Assembly: GCF_016595675.1 (NCBI RefSeq)
Contig: NZ_JAENJH010000009.1
Location: 62,001-126,000, forward strand
Reading direction: 5' to 3'
Source: Prauserella cavernicola
GTDB taxonomy: Bacteria > Actinomycetota > Actinomycetes > Mycobacteriales > Pseudonocardiaceae
Length of the DNA stretch: 64,000 nt
Positions 37,310-44,592 of this stretch are shown piece by piece. A program made the translations under genes and the position numbers. The notes beneath the pieces were generated by a model that was not told where the DNA came from, did no database searches, and saw only the letters and a program-made list of their open reading frames with translations. The first letter of the stretch is position 1. Every line of letters begins with the position of its first letter.

Positions 37310-37600
37310 TCAGCCGGGTTCACCACGCCGCTTGCGGTGGATCACCCAGACCAGATCGACCAGCATGCCCACCGCGAGCACGCACAGCAGCACCGCCAGC
37401 ACCACGAACCCGTTGAGGGCGAACAGCGCGGCCGCTCCGCCGCACAGCACCACGCTGATCGCGGCGAGCACGATCCGCAGCGTCAGCGCACTGTAGGCGG
37501 GCGCCGCGCCGCCGAAACCGCCCGTCGGATCGTGGTAGTCCGGCAGGCCGCGCTCGTACTCCTCGCGCGAGCGGGGCCGATGCCGCTGCCGTCTCTCCAT
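37310..37600 (-). CDS. DUF6343-type small membrane protein
   Basis: The 96-residue protein begins MERRQRHRPRSREEYERGLPDYHDPTGGFGG, a conserved N-terminus of a small actinobacterial family (DUF6343), then two membrane helices (LTLRIVLAAISVVLCGGAAALFAL and VVLAVLLCVLAVGMLVDLVWVI). The start at 37600 is used because the 12 codons before it are not part of the conserved region. A strong hairpin separates it from the HPr gene upstream. Function unknown. Confidence 0.8.
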   Translation of the reverse strand: MERRQRHRPRSREEYERGLPDYHDPTGGFGGAAPAYSALTLRIVLAAISVVLCGGAAALFALNGFVVLAVLLCVLAVGMLVDLVWVIHRKRRGEPG

Positions 37601-37644
37601 CGCTTGTCGGGAGTACCCAGACGGTAGGGCCCTCATACGTGCGA

Positions 37645-37677
37645 GAGGGCCCCCTCCGGTAGCCGGAGAGGGCCCTC
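37645..37677. terminator. GC-rich hairpin ending the dasR-EIIC-HPr operon
   Basis: GAGGGCCCCCTCCGG (37645-37659) pairs with CCGGAGAGGGCCCTC (37663-37677) with one mismatch around a 3-nt TAG. It lies 15 bp beyond the HPr stop codon on the minus strand, where a terminator for that operon is expected. No T-tract follows. Confidence 0.75.
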
Positions 37678-37691
37678 GAGACGCGCCGGCC

Positions 37692-37958
37692 TCAGTCGTC
37701 GAGGTCGGTCGCCACCAGTTCGGCGATGGCGTCGACCGCCTCCTGGGCGCCGGTGCCGTCGGCGGCGATCACCACCTCGTCGCCGAACGCGGCTCCCAGC
37801 GTCATCAGGTTCAGCACGCTCCCGGCCGCGACCGGGTCACCGCCGTCCTTCGCGATGGTCACCGAGACCGGTTGGGCGGCGGCGGCCTTCGCGACGAGCG
37901 CCGCCGGCCTCGCGTGCAGCCCGACCTTGCTCGCCACCGTGACACGTTTTTCCGGCAT
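37692..37958 (-). CDS. ptsH: Phosphocarrier protein HPr
   Basis: General PTS phosphocarrier of 88 residues. The active-site histidine is H15 in SKVGLHARPAALVAKAA. A serine in the regulatory position (S47, VAAGSVLNLMTLGAA) is present, although the flanking sequence differs from the Bacillus HPr(Ser-46) site. It takes phosphate from Enzyme I (not in this window) and passes it to the EIIA encoded at 40431. It lies 14 bp after the EIIC gene, so it is co-transcribed with it. Confidence 0.95.
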   Translation of the reverse strand: MPEKRVTVASKVGLHARPAALVAKAAAAQPVSVTIAKDGGDPVAAGSVLNLMTLGAAFGDEVVIAADGTGAQEAVDAIAELVATDLDD

Positions 37959-37972
37959 GTAACGCCTTTCTC

Positions 37973-39265
37973 CTAGCTTCGCGGGGTTTTCTCGGTGCTG
38001 TCGGACGTCGCCTCGGTGGCCTCCGTGGGCTCGGAGGCCTCGGAGGTCTCGGACGCGGCGGCGGTGGCCTCCTCGTCCTCCTCACGGCCCGGCGTGCGCA
38101 GGTTCCACTTGGTGATGACCCAGCGGAACAACAGGTAGTAGATCGCCGCGTACACCAGGCCGATCGGGATCAGCCACAGCGCCCCGCTCGCCGCCGGAGC
38201 CCCCGCGTTGAGCAGGAAGTCGATGCCGCCCGCGGAGAACGAGAAGCCGAGGTGGATGTCCAGCGCGTTCACCAGCGCCAGCGAGATGCCCGTGAGCACC
38301 GCGTGGATCAGGTACAGCGGGAACGCCACGAACATGAACGCGAACTCGATCGGCTCGGTGACACCCGTGATGAACGACGTCAGTGCGGCGGAGACCATGA
38401 TGCCGCCGACGACCTTCTTCTGGCCGGGGCGCGCGGTCTGCCACATGGCGAGCGCGGCGGCGGGCAGGGCGAACATGAAGATCGGGAAGAACCCGGTCAT
38501 GAACGCGCCCGCGTTGGGGTCGCCCGCGTAGAAGTTGTTGATGTCGCCGCCGTCGAAGATCAGCCACACTGGCACGTTGATCAGCTGGTGCAGGCCGATG
38601 GGGATCAGCAGCCGGTTGAAGAACCCGTAGATGCCGCCACCGATCACGGCGTCCTGGGTCACCGCCTCGCTGAGGTTCTGCATGCCGGCGTCGATCACCG
38701 GGAAGATCAGGCCGAAGACCACGCCCAGCACGAGCAGCACGACGGAGTTGATGATCGGCACGAACCGGCGCCCGCCGAAGAACGCGAGGTACGGCGGGAG
38801 CTTGATGCGGTAGAAGCGCTGCCACAGCACGGCGGTCACGAGACCGACGATCACACCCGAGAGCACGCTGAACGGCCAGCGGATCGGCTGCAGGTACCAG
38901 CTCTCGTCGAAGCCTTCGAGCTCGTTGATGGGCGCGAAGACCTGCACGACCTTGCTGAAGACGATGAAGCCGACGACCGCGGCGACGCCCGTCGAACCGT
39001 CCCCCTTGCGCGCGAAGCCCACGGCGATACCGACGGCGAACAGCAGCGGCAGCCAGTCGAACAGCCCGCCGCCCGCCGCGGCGAGGACCTTCGCGACGTC
39101 CTCGGTGGCGGACCACCTGCCGAGCATGTCGTCCTGGCCCAGCCGGGACAGCAGCCCAGCCGCCGGGAGGGTGGCGATGGGCAGCATGAGACTGCGCCCG
39201 AAGCGTTGGAGCCCGGCCAGCCTCCTACCTTTGCCCTTCGTCCCCGCAGAAGGGGTGGCGCTCAT
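37973..39265 (-). CDS. PTS N-acetylglucosamine/glucose-type transporter, EIIC subunit
   Basis: Membrane channel of a glucose-family PTS: 430 residues, about ten membrane helices, starting GLQRFGRSLMLPIATLPAAGLL, with the substrate-site motif TGVTEPIEFAFMFVAFPLYLIHAVLTG. EIIB is not fused but encoded separately at 40198. The acidic Ser/Glu/Thr-rich C-terminal tail is disordered. Linkage to a DasR-like regulator and a dre site suggests N-acetylglucosamine as substrate, though glucose cannot be excluded. The start overlaps the stop of the GntR gene (ATGA). Confidence 0.92.
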   Translation of the reverse strand: MSATPSAGTKGKGRRLAGLQRFGRSLMLPIATLPAAGLLSRLGQDDMLGRWSATEDVAKVLAAAGGGLFDWLPLLFAVGIAVGFARKGDGSTGVAAVVGFIVFSKVVQVFAPINELEGFDESWYLQPIRWPFSVLSGVIVGLVTAVLWQRFYRIKLPPYLAFFGGRRFVPIINSVVLLVLGVVFGLIFPVIDAGMQNLSEAVTQDAVIGGGIYGFFNRLLIPIGLHQLINVPVWLIFDGGDINNFYAGDPNAGAFMTGFFPIFMFALPAAALAMWQTARPGQKKVVGGIMVSAALTSFITGVTEPIEFAFMFVAFPLYLIHAVLTGISLALVNALDIHLGFSFSAGGIDFLLNAGAPAASGALWLIPIGLVYAAIYYLLFRWVITKWNLRTPGREEDEEATAAASETSEASEPTEATEATSDSTEKTPRS

Positions 39266-40047
39266 GAGCGTCCTCCATGTTCCGGAAGGGGGCCGGAATC
39301 CGGGGAGTTCCGGTCCAGTTTCATGGTCACCTGGTACTGATCTCCCCGGTACCAGGACGTCATGTCCTCCACGGGTTCTCCGCGCACGCTGGAGATCCTG
39401 CGGAAGACGAGCAGCGGGCTGCTGGAGCGAATGTTCAGCAGCCGTGCGGTTTCCCTGTCCGCCGACTCCGCCCAGACGGTCTGCCAGGCGTGGTCGAAAC
39501 GGAGGTCGTAGCGTTCGGCCAGCTGGGCGTACAGCGAGCCGGTGAGGTCGAGATCGAGCAGTCCTGGCACCGCGCCAGGGTGGTACCAGCCGCGCTCCAC
39601 GGCCAGCGGAACGCCGTCGGCCAGCCGCACCCTGCGAATGCCCAGCGCCTCGTCGGCGCCGCCGAGCCCGAGCGCGGACGACGCCGCGGCAGGCGGGATC
39701 TCCCTTGTCGCGCCGAGGATCCTGGTGGTCGGCACGAGCCCGCGCCTGCGCATGTCGGCGGTGAACGACATGAGATAGAGCTGCAGCTCCATCCGCCTCG
39801 CCGCGGTGAAGGTGCCCTTGCCGCGGACCCGTGAGAGCAGGCCCTCGTCCACCAGCTTGCCGATGGCCGTGCGGACGGTCAGCCGGGACACGTCGTAGCG
39901 CTCGGCGAGCTCGCGCTCGGAGGGGATGGCGGAGCCGGGCGGCAGCTCGCGTTCGACCATTCGGCGCAGGATCGCGCGCAGCTGGGTGTGTTTCGGGGTC
40001 GGTCCGTCGACCACCCGGTCGGCTGCCGCGCCGGCCATCGAGTCCAT
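39262..40047 (-). CDS. dasR: GntR/HutC family regulator, DasR-like
   Basis: The 261-residue protein has an N-terminal winged helix (LPPGSAIPSERELAERYDVSRLTVRTAIGKLVDEGLLSRVRGKGTF) and a C-terminal UTRA effector domain (~100-240, VRLADGVPLAVERGWY). DasR of streptomycetes senses glucosamine-6-phosphate and represses GlcNAc uptake and use through dre sites; the dre-like site in the adjacent gap and the PTS genes around it support the same role here. ATG 40047 has GGAGG 6 nt upstream; a longer frame from 40347 is not supported. Confidence 0.88.
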   Translation of the reverse strand: MDSMAGAAADRVVDGPTPKHTQLRAILRRMVERELPPGSAIPSERELAERYDVSRLTVRTAIGKLVDEGLLSRVRGKGTFTAARRMELQLYLMSFTADMRRRGLVPTTRILGATREIPPAAASSALGLGGADEALGIRRVRLADGVPLAVERGWYHPGAVPGLLDLDLTGSLYAQLAERYDLRFDHAWQTVWAESADRETARLLNIRSSSPLLVFRRISSVRGEPVEDMTSWYRGDQYQVTMKLDRNSPDSGPLPEHGGRS

Positions 40048-40092
40048 CGGCACCTCCGGTGCTCGCGTCGACGGGCGAAGATTGGTACGTTC

Positions 40093-40104
40093 CGGTCTAG
40101 ACCA
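40093..40104. promoter_or_regulatory. dre (DasR-responsive) site
   Basis: CGGTCTAGACCA matches the DasR consensus TGGTCTAGACCA at 11 of 12 positions, with a perfect GGTCTAGACC core. It lies in the 150-bp gap between the divergent dasR-EIIC-HPr and EIIB-EIIA operons, so one site could control both. Confidence 0.85.
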
Positions 40105-40197
40105 TTTGTCGATGGGGCAGAATGCTCCGTTACCCGACCGGGTGTCAACCACTGTTACGGGTTCGTGCCCCGTGACCGACCAGACCAGGAGGCCGCG

Positions 40198-40434
40198 ATG
40201 GCGGACGACAGGCCGGCGAACATCCTCGCGGCGCTCGGCGGCGCCGACAACATCATCGAGATCGAAGGCTGCATCACGCGGCTGCGCTGCGAGCTCGAGG
40301 ACGGCTCGATCGTCGACGAGGCCGCGCTGAAGAAGGCGGGCGCGCACGGCGTGGTGAAGGTGGGCGACGTGGTCCAGGTGATCGTCGGTCCCGAGGCCGA
40401 CACGATCGCCAGCGACATCGAGGACCTGATGTGA
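40198..40434 (+). CDS. PTS glucose/GlcNAc-type EIIB subunit
   Basis: The 78-residue protein is a free EIIB domain. The phosphorylated cysteine is C25 in NIIEIEGCITRLRCEL. It receives phosphate from EIIA (next gene) and passes it to the sugar bound by EIIC. ATG 40198 has AGGAGG 6 nt upstream. The gap with dasR holds the dre site. The stop overlaps the EIIA start (GTGA). Confidence 0.93.
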   Translation: MADDRPANILAALGGADNIIEIEGCITRLRCELEDGSIVDEAALKKAGAHGVVKVGDVVQVIVGPEADTIASDIEDLM

Positions 40435-40886
40435 CTCTGGCCGTGCAGAGCCCGGTGGCGGGCACGACCGTGCCGATGACCGAGGTGCCCGACCCGGTGT
40501 TCGCGCAGGCGATGGTGGGTCCCGGACTCGCCGTGCAGCCCAGCGGAGGGCGGGCGGACGCCGTGGCGCCCGTCGACGGCACCGTGGTGACCCTGCACCC
40601 GCACGCGTTCGTCGTGGCGGGCGAGGACGGCAGGGCGGTGCTGGTGCACCTCGGCATCGACACCGTGAAGCAGAAGGGTGAGGGCTTCACCCTGCACGTC
40701 GTGAAGGGCGAGCAGGTGCGCGCGGGGCAGCCCGTGGTGAGCTGGGATCCCGACGCCGTGCGCGAGGCGGGCTACTCGCCGATCGTGCCGGTGGTGGCGC
40801 TCGACGCGGGCGAGGACGCGCTCGCGAGCCTGCGGCTCGGCGCCGAGGTCACCGCGGGCGACGCGATTTTCACCTGGGGCGGCTGA
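40431..40886 (+). CDS. crr: PTS glucose-type EIIA subunit (Crr-like)
   Basis: The 151-residue EIIA-Glc domain begins VQSPVAGTTVPMTEVPDPVFAQAMVGPGLAVQP. The two active-site histidines are H58 (TLHPHAFVV) and H73 (VLVHLGIDTVKQKGEGF), 15 residues apart as in E. coli Crr; H73 is the phosphorylated one. It links HPr to EIIB. A 12-bp stem terminator follows at 40926-40960. Confidence 0.94.
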   Translation: MTLAVQSPVAGTTVPMTEVPDPVFAQAMVGPGLAVQPSGGRADAVAPVDGTVVTLHPHAFVVAGEDGRAVLVHLGIDTVKQKGEGFTLHVVKGEQVRAGQPVVSWDPDAVREAGYSPIVPVVALDAGEDALASLRLGAEVTAGDAIFTWGG

Positions 40887-40925
40887 ACGTCCGGTTCCGG
40901 ACAGCGCACGCAGGGCAGCCAGGAC

Positions 40926-40960
40926 GACGGGGATGCCCCACCCCCTCAGGCATCCCCGTC
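40926..40960. terminator. Bidirectional terminator between EIIA and Rieske genes
   Basis: GACGGGGATGCC (40926-40937) and GGCATCCCCGTC (40949-40960) form a perfect 12-bp stem with an 11-nt loop. It lies 40 bp after the EIIA stop and 17 bp beyond the Rieske stop on the other strand, so it can end both convergent transcripts. Confidence 0.8.
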
Positions 40961-40976
40961 TGGCTCGATTCCGCCG

Positions 40977-41432
40977 TCAGGCCGTGACGACCTCACCCTG
41001 CTCGACCGCGACCTTGAACGCGGGCAGCGGTTCGGTGGCGGGCCCGTTCTTGACCTGCCCCGTGAACGCGTCGAACACTGAACCGTGGCACGGGCAGACC
41101 AGTTCGGCGCCCTCCGGGTTCACCTTGCAGCCCTGATGGGTGCAGATGGCGCTGTAGCAGGCGACGTCGTTCTCCGCCTTCCGCGAGACGACGGCGTCCT
41201 GGCCGTCGGGCGTGGTCACGGCGGTGGCACCGCCGACGGGAACCTCGTCGAGCGCGACGAGCCGTTCGCCCGCCGGGGCCGACTCCGTGTTCCCCCCGGA
41301 GGTGGGCTGTCCATTCCCTGTGTTGCTCTCGTCGCCTCCGCCGCAGGCCGCGAGCGCGACGGTCCCGACGGCGACTCCGGCAGCGGCGGCACCGGTGGTC
41401 AGCACGGTGCGGCGGGTGTGTTGGGCAGTCAT
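40977..41432 (-). CDS. Rieske (2Fe-2S) lipoprotein
   Basis: Exported iron-sulfur protein of 151 residues. The N-terminus TRRTVLTTGAAAAGVAVGTVALAAC ends in a lipobox (C30), and the twin arginines suggest Tat export of the folded cluster protein. After a Ser/Gly/Thr linker, cluster ligands are C97/H99 (CTHQGC) and C113/H116 (CPCHGS), with a C102-C115 disulfide pair. It is a stand-alone Rieske domain, not a cytochrome bc1 subunit, and may be a redox component at the membrane face. Its promoter matches that of the divergent ECF operon, with a predicted leaderless transcript. Confidence 0.9.
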   Translation of the reverse strand: MTAQHTRRTVLTTGAAAAGVAVGTVALAACGGGDESNTGNGQPTSGGNTESAPAGERLVALDEVPVGGATAVTTPDGQDAVVSRKAENDVACYSAICTHQGCKVNPEGAELVCPCHGSVFDAFTGQVKNGPATEPLPAFKVAVEQGEVVTA

Positions 41433-41439
41433 GTGTGTG

Positions 41440-41467
41440 GACACGAAACGGCGCCGCGTTCGGTTCA
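41440..41467 (-). promoter_or_regulatory. ECF-type promoter of the Rieske gene
   Basis: On the minus strand, TGAACC (41467-41462), a 16-bp spacer and CGTGTC (41445-41440) form a typical ECF promoter resembling the SigL type. Only seven bases (CACACAC) separate the -10 element from the ATG at 41432, so transcription should begin at or next to the start codon. Confidence 0.75.
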
Positions 41468-41481
41468 ACCGCGGCCCGGAT

Positions 41482-41509
41482 CGAACCGGAACGAGTTCCG
41501 TCTCGTGTC
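41482..41509 (+). promoter_or_regulatory. ECF-type promoter of the sigma factor operon
   Basis: CGAACC (41482-41487), a 16-bp spacer and CGTGTC (41504-41509) repeat, facing the other way, the pattern found in front of the Rieske gene. It lies 36 bp upstream of the membrane-protein start, which has a normal GGGAGG RBS. Autoregulation by the ECF sigma factor encoded in this operon is the simplest reading. Confidence 0.75.
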
Positions 41510-41545
41510 ACTGACGAAGGTGTTGTCAGTGGCTGGGAGGCAGCG

Positions 41546-41944
41546 ATGATCAGCTGGATCCTGCGGGTACTGGTGGTGCTGGGTCTCGTCGGCTCGGCGT
41601 GGGTGCACTGGGTGGTCTGGCTGGACTGGGCCCGCTCCACCGACGTCGTCGGGCCGCTGTTCCTCGTCAACGTCGTGGCGGGCGTGGTGATCGCCCTCGG
41701 CGTCCTGGCGTGGTGGCACTGGCTGCCCGCCCTGCTCGCCACCGGGTTCGGACTGGCGACACTCGGTGCCTACGTGCTGTCGTTGACCGTGGGTCTGTTC
41801 GGGGTACGCGAGCAGTTCGAGACGCAGCAGGAGGTGTGGGGCGTGGTCACCGAGGCGGTGTGTGTGGTCGGCGGGCTCGCGCTGCTCGTGCTGTTCGCGC
41901 GGCGGAGGACCCCGGCGGCCCTGAGGGAGCGCGAACGGGTGTGA
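41546..41944 (+). CDS. Four-helix hypothetical membrane protein
   Basis: The 132-residue protein is almost entirely hydrophobic, with four predicted membrane helices (ISWILRVLVVLGLVGSAWVHW, PLFLVNVVAGVVIALGVLAW, LPALLATGFGLATLGAYVLSL, VVTEAVCVVGGLALLVLFA) and a short basic tail. Many actinobacterial ECF operons begin with such a protein; its function is unknown. ATG 41546 has GGGAGG 5-6 nt upstream. The last codons overlap the sigma factor start by 4 bp. Confidence 0.82.
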   Translation: MISWILRVLVVLGLVGSAWVHWVVWLDWARSTDVVGPLFLVNVVAGVVIALGVLAWWHWLPALLATGFGLATLGAYVLSLTVGLFGVREQFETQQEVWGVVTEAVCVVGGLALLVLFARRRTPAALRERERV

Positions 41945-42453
41945 ACGACGAGGCCGAGCCGCGGTTGATGCGGGCGTTGCACGACGAGCACGCCACCGCG
42001 CTCTGGTCCTATGCGCTGCATCTGACCAGCGGTGACCGCAGCCGCGCCGAGGACGTCGTGCAGGAGACACTGCTGCGGGCCTGGCGTCACCCCAAGGTGC
42101 TCGACCAGTCGCAGCGCTCCGCGAGAGCGTGGTTGTTCACCGTGGCCAGGCGCATCGCGATCGACGGCTGGCGCTCGGCCGCCGCCCGCGCCGAGGTCGC
42201 CACGGACGAACTGCCCGAACTGGCCGTGCCCGACGACACCGAGCGTGCCGTGCAGGGCTGGATCGTGGCCGACGCGCTCGGGGAGCTGTCGCTGAGGCAT
42301 CGCGAGGTGTTGCTGCTGTGTTTTTTCCAGGGGATGTCGGTCGGTGACGCCGCGGCCGCGCTGGGGGTCGCGGAGGGAACAGTGAAGTCGAGAACGCACT
42401 ATGCGTTGCGCGCGCTCAGATTGGTGCTCGAGGAGAAGGGGGTGACCCGGTGA
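41941..42453 (+). CDS. ECF sigma factor (SigL-like)
   Basis: Group 4 sigma factor of 170 residues: region 2 with LHDEHATALWSYALHLTSGDRSRAEDVVQETLLRAWRHP (including the -10-binding DVVQET), region 4 with LSLRHREVLLLCFFQGMSVGDAAAALGVAEGTVKSRTHYALRAL for -35 recognition. No region 1.1 or 3. The promoters flanking the operon resemble those I recall for mycobacterial SigL (TGAACC and CGTgtc), which is also paired with a zinc anti-sigma factor. The GTG start overlaps the preceding gene; the stop overlaps the anti-sigma gene. Confidence 0.92.
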   Translation: MNDEAEPRLMRALHDEHATALWSYALHLTSGDRSRAEDVVQETLLRAWRHPKVLDQSQRSARAWLFTVARRIAIDGWRSAAARAEVATDELPELAVPDDTERAVQGWIVADALGELSLRHREVLLLCFFQGMSVGDAAAALGVAEGTVKSRTHYALRALRLVLEEKGVTR

Positions 42454-43106
42454 AAGACACGGACGAGACGCGAACGGATCCGTTCGCCACGTTCGATGCC
42501 GCCTACGTCCTGGGCGCCCTGTCGCCGGAGGATCGTGCCGCCTTCGAACAGCACCTGCCGAACTGCGTCGAATGCGCGCGCTCGGTGCGGGAACTCGCCG
42601 GGATGCCCGGGCTGCTGGCCCAGGTCAATGTCCGCGACCAGCTCGACCCCGAGCCACCGCCCGCCGAACTGCTTCCCTCGCTGCTGCACCGGGTGCGGCG
42701 GCAGCGCACTCGCAGGCTCCTCACGACGCTGGCCACGGCCGGAGCCGCCGTGGCGGCCTGCCTGGCACTGGTGTTGTCGCTCGCGCTGCCCGCGAGTGCG
42801 CCGACCGGCGATCGCATGACACCGCTGGGGAACTTCCCGGTGCAGGCGAGCGTGCAGCTGACCGACGCCTCCTGGGGTACGCGCGTGGACATGTCGTGCA
42901 GCTACCTCGGCGGCAAGGGCGGTGACTACGTGCTGGTGGCCGTCGAGTCCGACGGCACCGTGCGGCAGCTGGCGAGCTGGTTCGCGATGCCCCAGGACAC
43001 CGCGCAGCTGTCCGTCGGGACGCAGCTGCACCGAGCCCAGATCGGCGCGCTGGAAGTCCGCCTCCCGAACGGCCCGCCCCTACTCCGCCTCCCGGTCTCG
43101 AGCTGA
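42450..43106 (+). CDS. Zinc-finger (zf-HC2) anti-sigma factor
   Basis: The 218-residue membrane protein has an N-terminal anti-sigma domain with the HxxxCxxC zinc motif (H35, C39, C42 in FEQHLPNCVECARSVREL), one membrane helix (TLATAGAAVAACLALVLSLALPA, ~90-112) and an extracytoplasmic domain. It should hold the upstream ECF sigma factor inactive until the zinc site is oxidised or the protein is cleaved. Coupled to the sigma gene by GTGA overlap. RslA is the mycobacterial parallel. Confidence 0.9.
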   Translation: MKDTDETRTDPFATFDAAYVLGALSPEDRAAFEQHLPNCVECARSVRELAGMPGLLAQVNVRDQLDPEPPPAELLPSLLHRVRRQRTRRLLTTLATAGAAVAACLALVLSLALPASAPTGDRMTPLGNFPVQASVQLTDASWGTRVDMSCSYLGGKGGDYVLVAVESDGTVRQLASWFAMPQDTAQLSVGTQLHRAQIGALEVRLPNGPPLLRLPVSS

Positions 43107-43136
43107 CCTGAACCGCGCGAACCGCGCCCGATCTCG

Positions 43137-43218
43137 CGAGTGGTGCGTTTGGGCCCCGGGTCGTGCAACTCGGGCCCGTGAGTCGTGCGTTCCGGCCGCG
43201 AGTCGGGCACTCGGCGGT
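43137..43218 (+). repeat. Left block of ~21-bp direct repeats
   Basis: Four degenerate units of a ~21-bp motif (consensus near GAGTCGTGCGTTCGGGCCC) start around 43137, with TNGTGCG-like cores at 43141, 43161, 43183 and a diverged one at 43203. The array begins 30 bp after the anti-sigma stop and runs into the 5' end of the integrase frame. A matching block lies at 46645-46686 on the far side of the recombinase module. Confidence 0.65.
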
Positions 43219-44254
43219 GTTCGAGGCGATGGTGACGGGCTGGTCGAGGCAGCAGCGCTCCCGGCAGCTCGGCGAGCGCACTGTCACCTCGCGGGAGCGG
43301 CTGATCCGCCGGTTCCAGGGGTTCTGCGAGTCGTATCCGTGGGAGTGGACGCCGGGTGATGTCGAGGACTTCACGGTGTCGCTGACCTCGGGGCAGGGCA
43401 GGTTGGCGCTGTCCACGATCCGGGGCTATCACCTGACGTTGCGGATGTTCTGCGACTACGTCACCGACTCCCGCTATGAGTGGCCGACGCAGTGCCACGA
43501 CAGGTTCGGGCAGGTGCCTTCGCAGGTCTGCAACGAGTGGAACACCGTCGCTCATCTGAACGACTACGAGGGCCGGCGGCAGCGGCGCCCGTTGACCTAT
43601 CGCGAGCTGGAGTCGCTGTTCGACTGGCTCGACGACCGGGTGGACCGGATCGCCCGGTCAGGGCGCAAGGGAGCGCTGGCGGGGTTGCGGGACGCAACCA
43701 TGCTGAAGACGACGTACGCGTTCGGGTTGCGCCGCAACGAGCTCGCACGCCTGGACGTTGCGGACTTGCGCCCGAACCCGCACATGCGCGGCTGGGGCAG
43801 CTACGGGTCGGTGCACGTGCGCTATGGCAAAGCCGCCACCGGGTCGTTGCCCAGACGGCGGACGGTGCTGGCGGTCCCGGAGTTCGACTGGGCCGTCGAC
43901 GGGCTCAAGCCGTGGGTCGAGGAGGCGTTGCCGCTCTACGAGGCGAGCGGGCATCCGGCGCTCTGGCTGACCGAGCGCCGCACCCGGGTGAAGGTCCGCC
44001 AGATCGATGACCTGTTCGCGACCGTTCGCACCAAGATCGGGCTGGACGAGCATCTGAGCCTGCACTGCCTGCGGCACTCGTATGTGACGCATCTGATCGA
44101 GCACGGCTACCCCGAGCGGTTCGTCACCGAGCAGGTCGGACACACCTGTGCGTCCACGACCGCGATCTACACCTCGGTGTCCAACGACTTCAAGAACAAG
44201 ACCGTCCAGGCGGCCCTCGCCAGGGTCTATCAGGCTGACGAGAAGGAGCGATGA
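43163..44254 (+). CDS. Tyrosine-type recombinase/integrase
   Basis: Cuts and rejoins DNA strands through a covalent phosphotyrosine. In 363-residue numbering, the N-terminal SAM-like core-binding domain spans ~20-105, and the catalytic residues are R190 (FGLRRNELARLDV), K223, H301/R304 (LHCLRHSYVTHL), H327 (VGHTCAST) and Y336 (AIYTSVS). The set is complete, so the enzyme could be active. The start is uncertain: GTG 43163, GTG 43217 or ATG 43229. The first ~18 residues are encoded by the ~21-bp repeat array and may not be ancestral. Confidence 0.87.
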   Translation: MQLGPVSRAFRPRVGHSAVFEAMVTGWSRQQRSRQLGERTVTSRERLIRRFQGFCESYPWEWTPGDVEDFTVSLTSGQGRLALSTIRGYHLTLRMFCDYVTDSRYEWPTQCHDRFGQVPSQVCNEWNTVAHLNDYEGRRQRRPLTYRELESLFDWLDDRVDRIARSGRKGALAGLRDATMLKTTYAFGLRRNELARLDVADLRPNPHMRGWGSYGSVHVRYGKAATGSLPRRRTVLAVPEFDWAVDGLKPWVEEALPLYEASGHPALWLTERRTRVKVRQIDDLFATVRTKIGLDEHLSLHCLRHSYVTHLIEHGYPERFVTEQVGHTCASTTAIYTSVSNDFKNKTVQAALARVYQADEKER

Positions 44255-44592
44255 TGAGGACGATCCAGGTGCAGTGGAACCTGCGGCAGGTGATGGCCGA
44301 CCGCGGCCTGTTCCAGACCAGCGAGCTGCTGCCGCTGCTGGAAGAACGCGGCATCCACCTGACCCGCGAGCACGTCTACCGGCTCGTGACGAAGACCCCG
44401 CAACGGCTGAACACCGAGGTCCTCGTCGCGCTCTGCGACGCCCTGGCCTGCGCCCCGGCCGACCTGATCACCGGGGTCGTCGCCGAGCAGAAGCAGGCCA
44501 AGACCGGCACCAGCAGTGAGGGCGGCCCGCAGATCGGCGAGCTGCGCCCGATCCGCGCGAAGATCAGACGTCCCGATGGCGTCACGGAGTGA
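44251..44592 (+). CDS. Small helix-turn-helix (XRE/Cro-like) protein of the recombinase module
   Basis: The 113-residue protein has a HTH fold in its first ~75 residues (LRQVMADRGLFQTSELLPLLEERGIHLTREHVYRLVTKTPQRLNTEVLVALCDALACAPADLI) and a basic C-terminal tail (RPIRAKIRRPDG). It probably binds DNA as an element regulator or directionality factor. It overlaps the integrase stop at its start and the third gene at its stop, so the three are translated together. Confidence 0.82.
   Translation: MMRTIQVQWNLRQVMADRGLFQTSELLPLLEERGIHLTREHVYRLVTKTPQRLNTEVLVALCDALACAPADLITGVVAEQKQAKTGTSSEGGPQIGELRPIRAKIRRPDGVTE

Noticed and set aside
43137-43218. The ~21-bp repeats as a CRISPR array
   Set aside because: Units are contiguous and degenerate with no unique spacers, and no cas genes are nearby.
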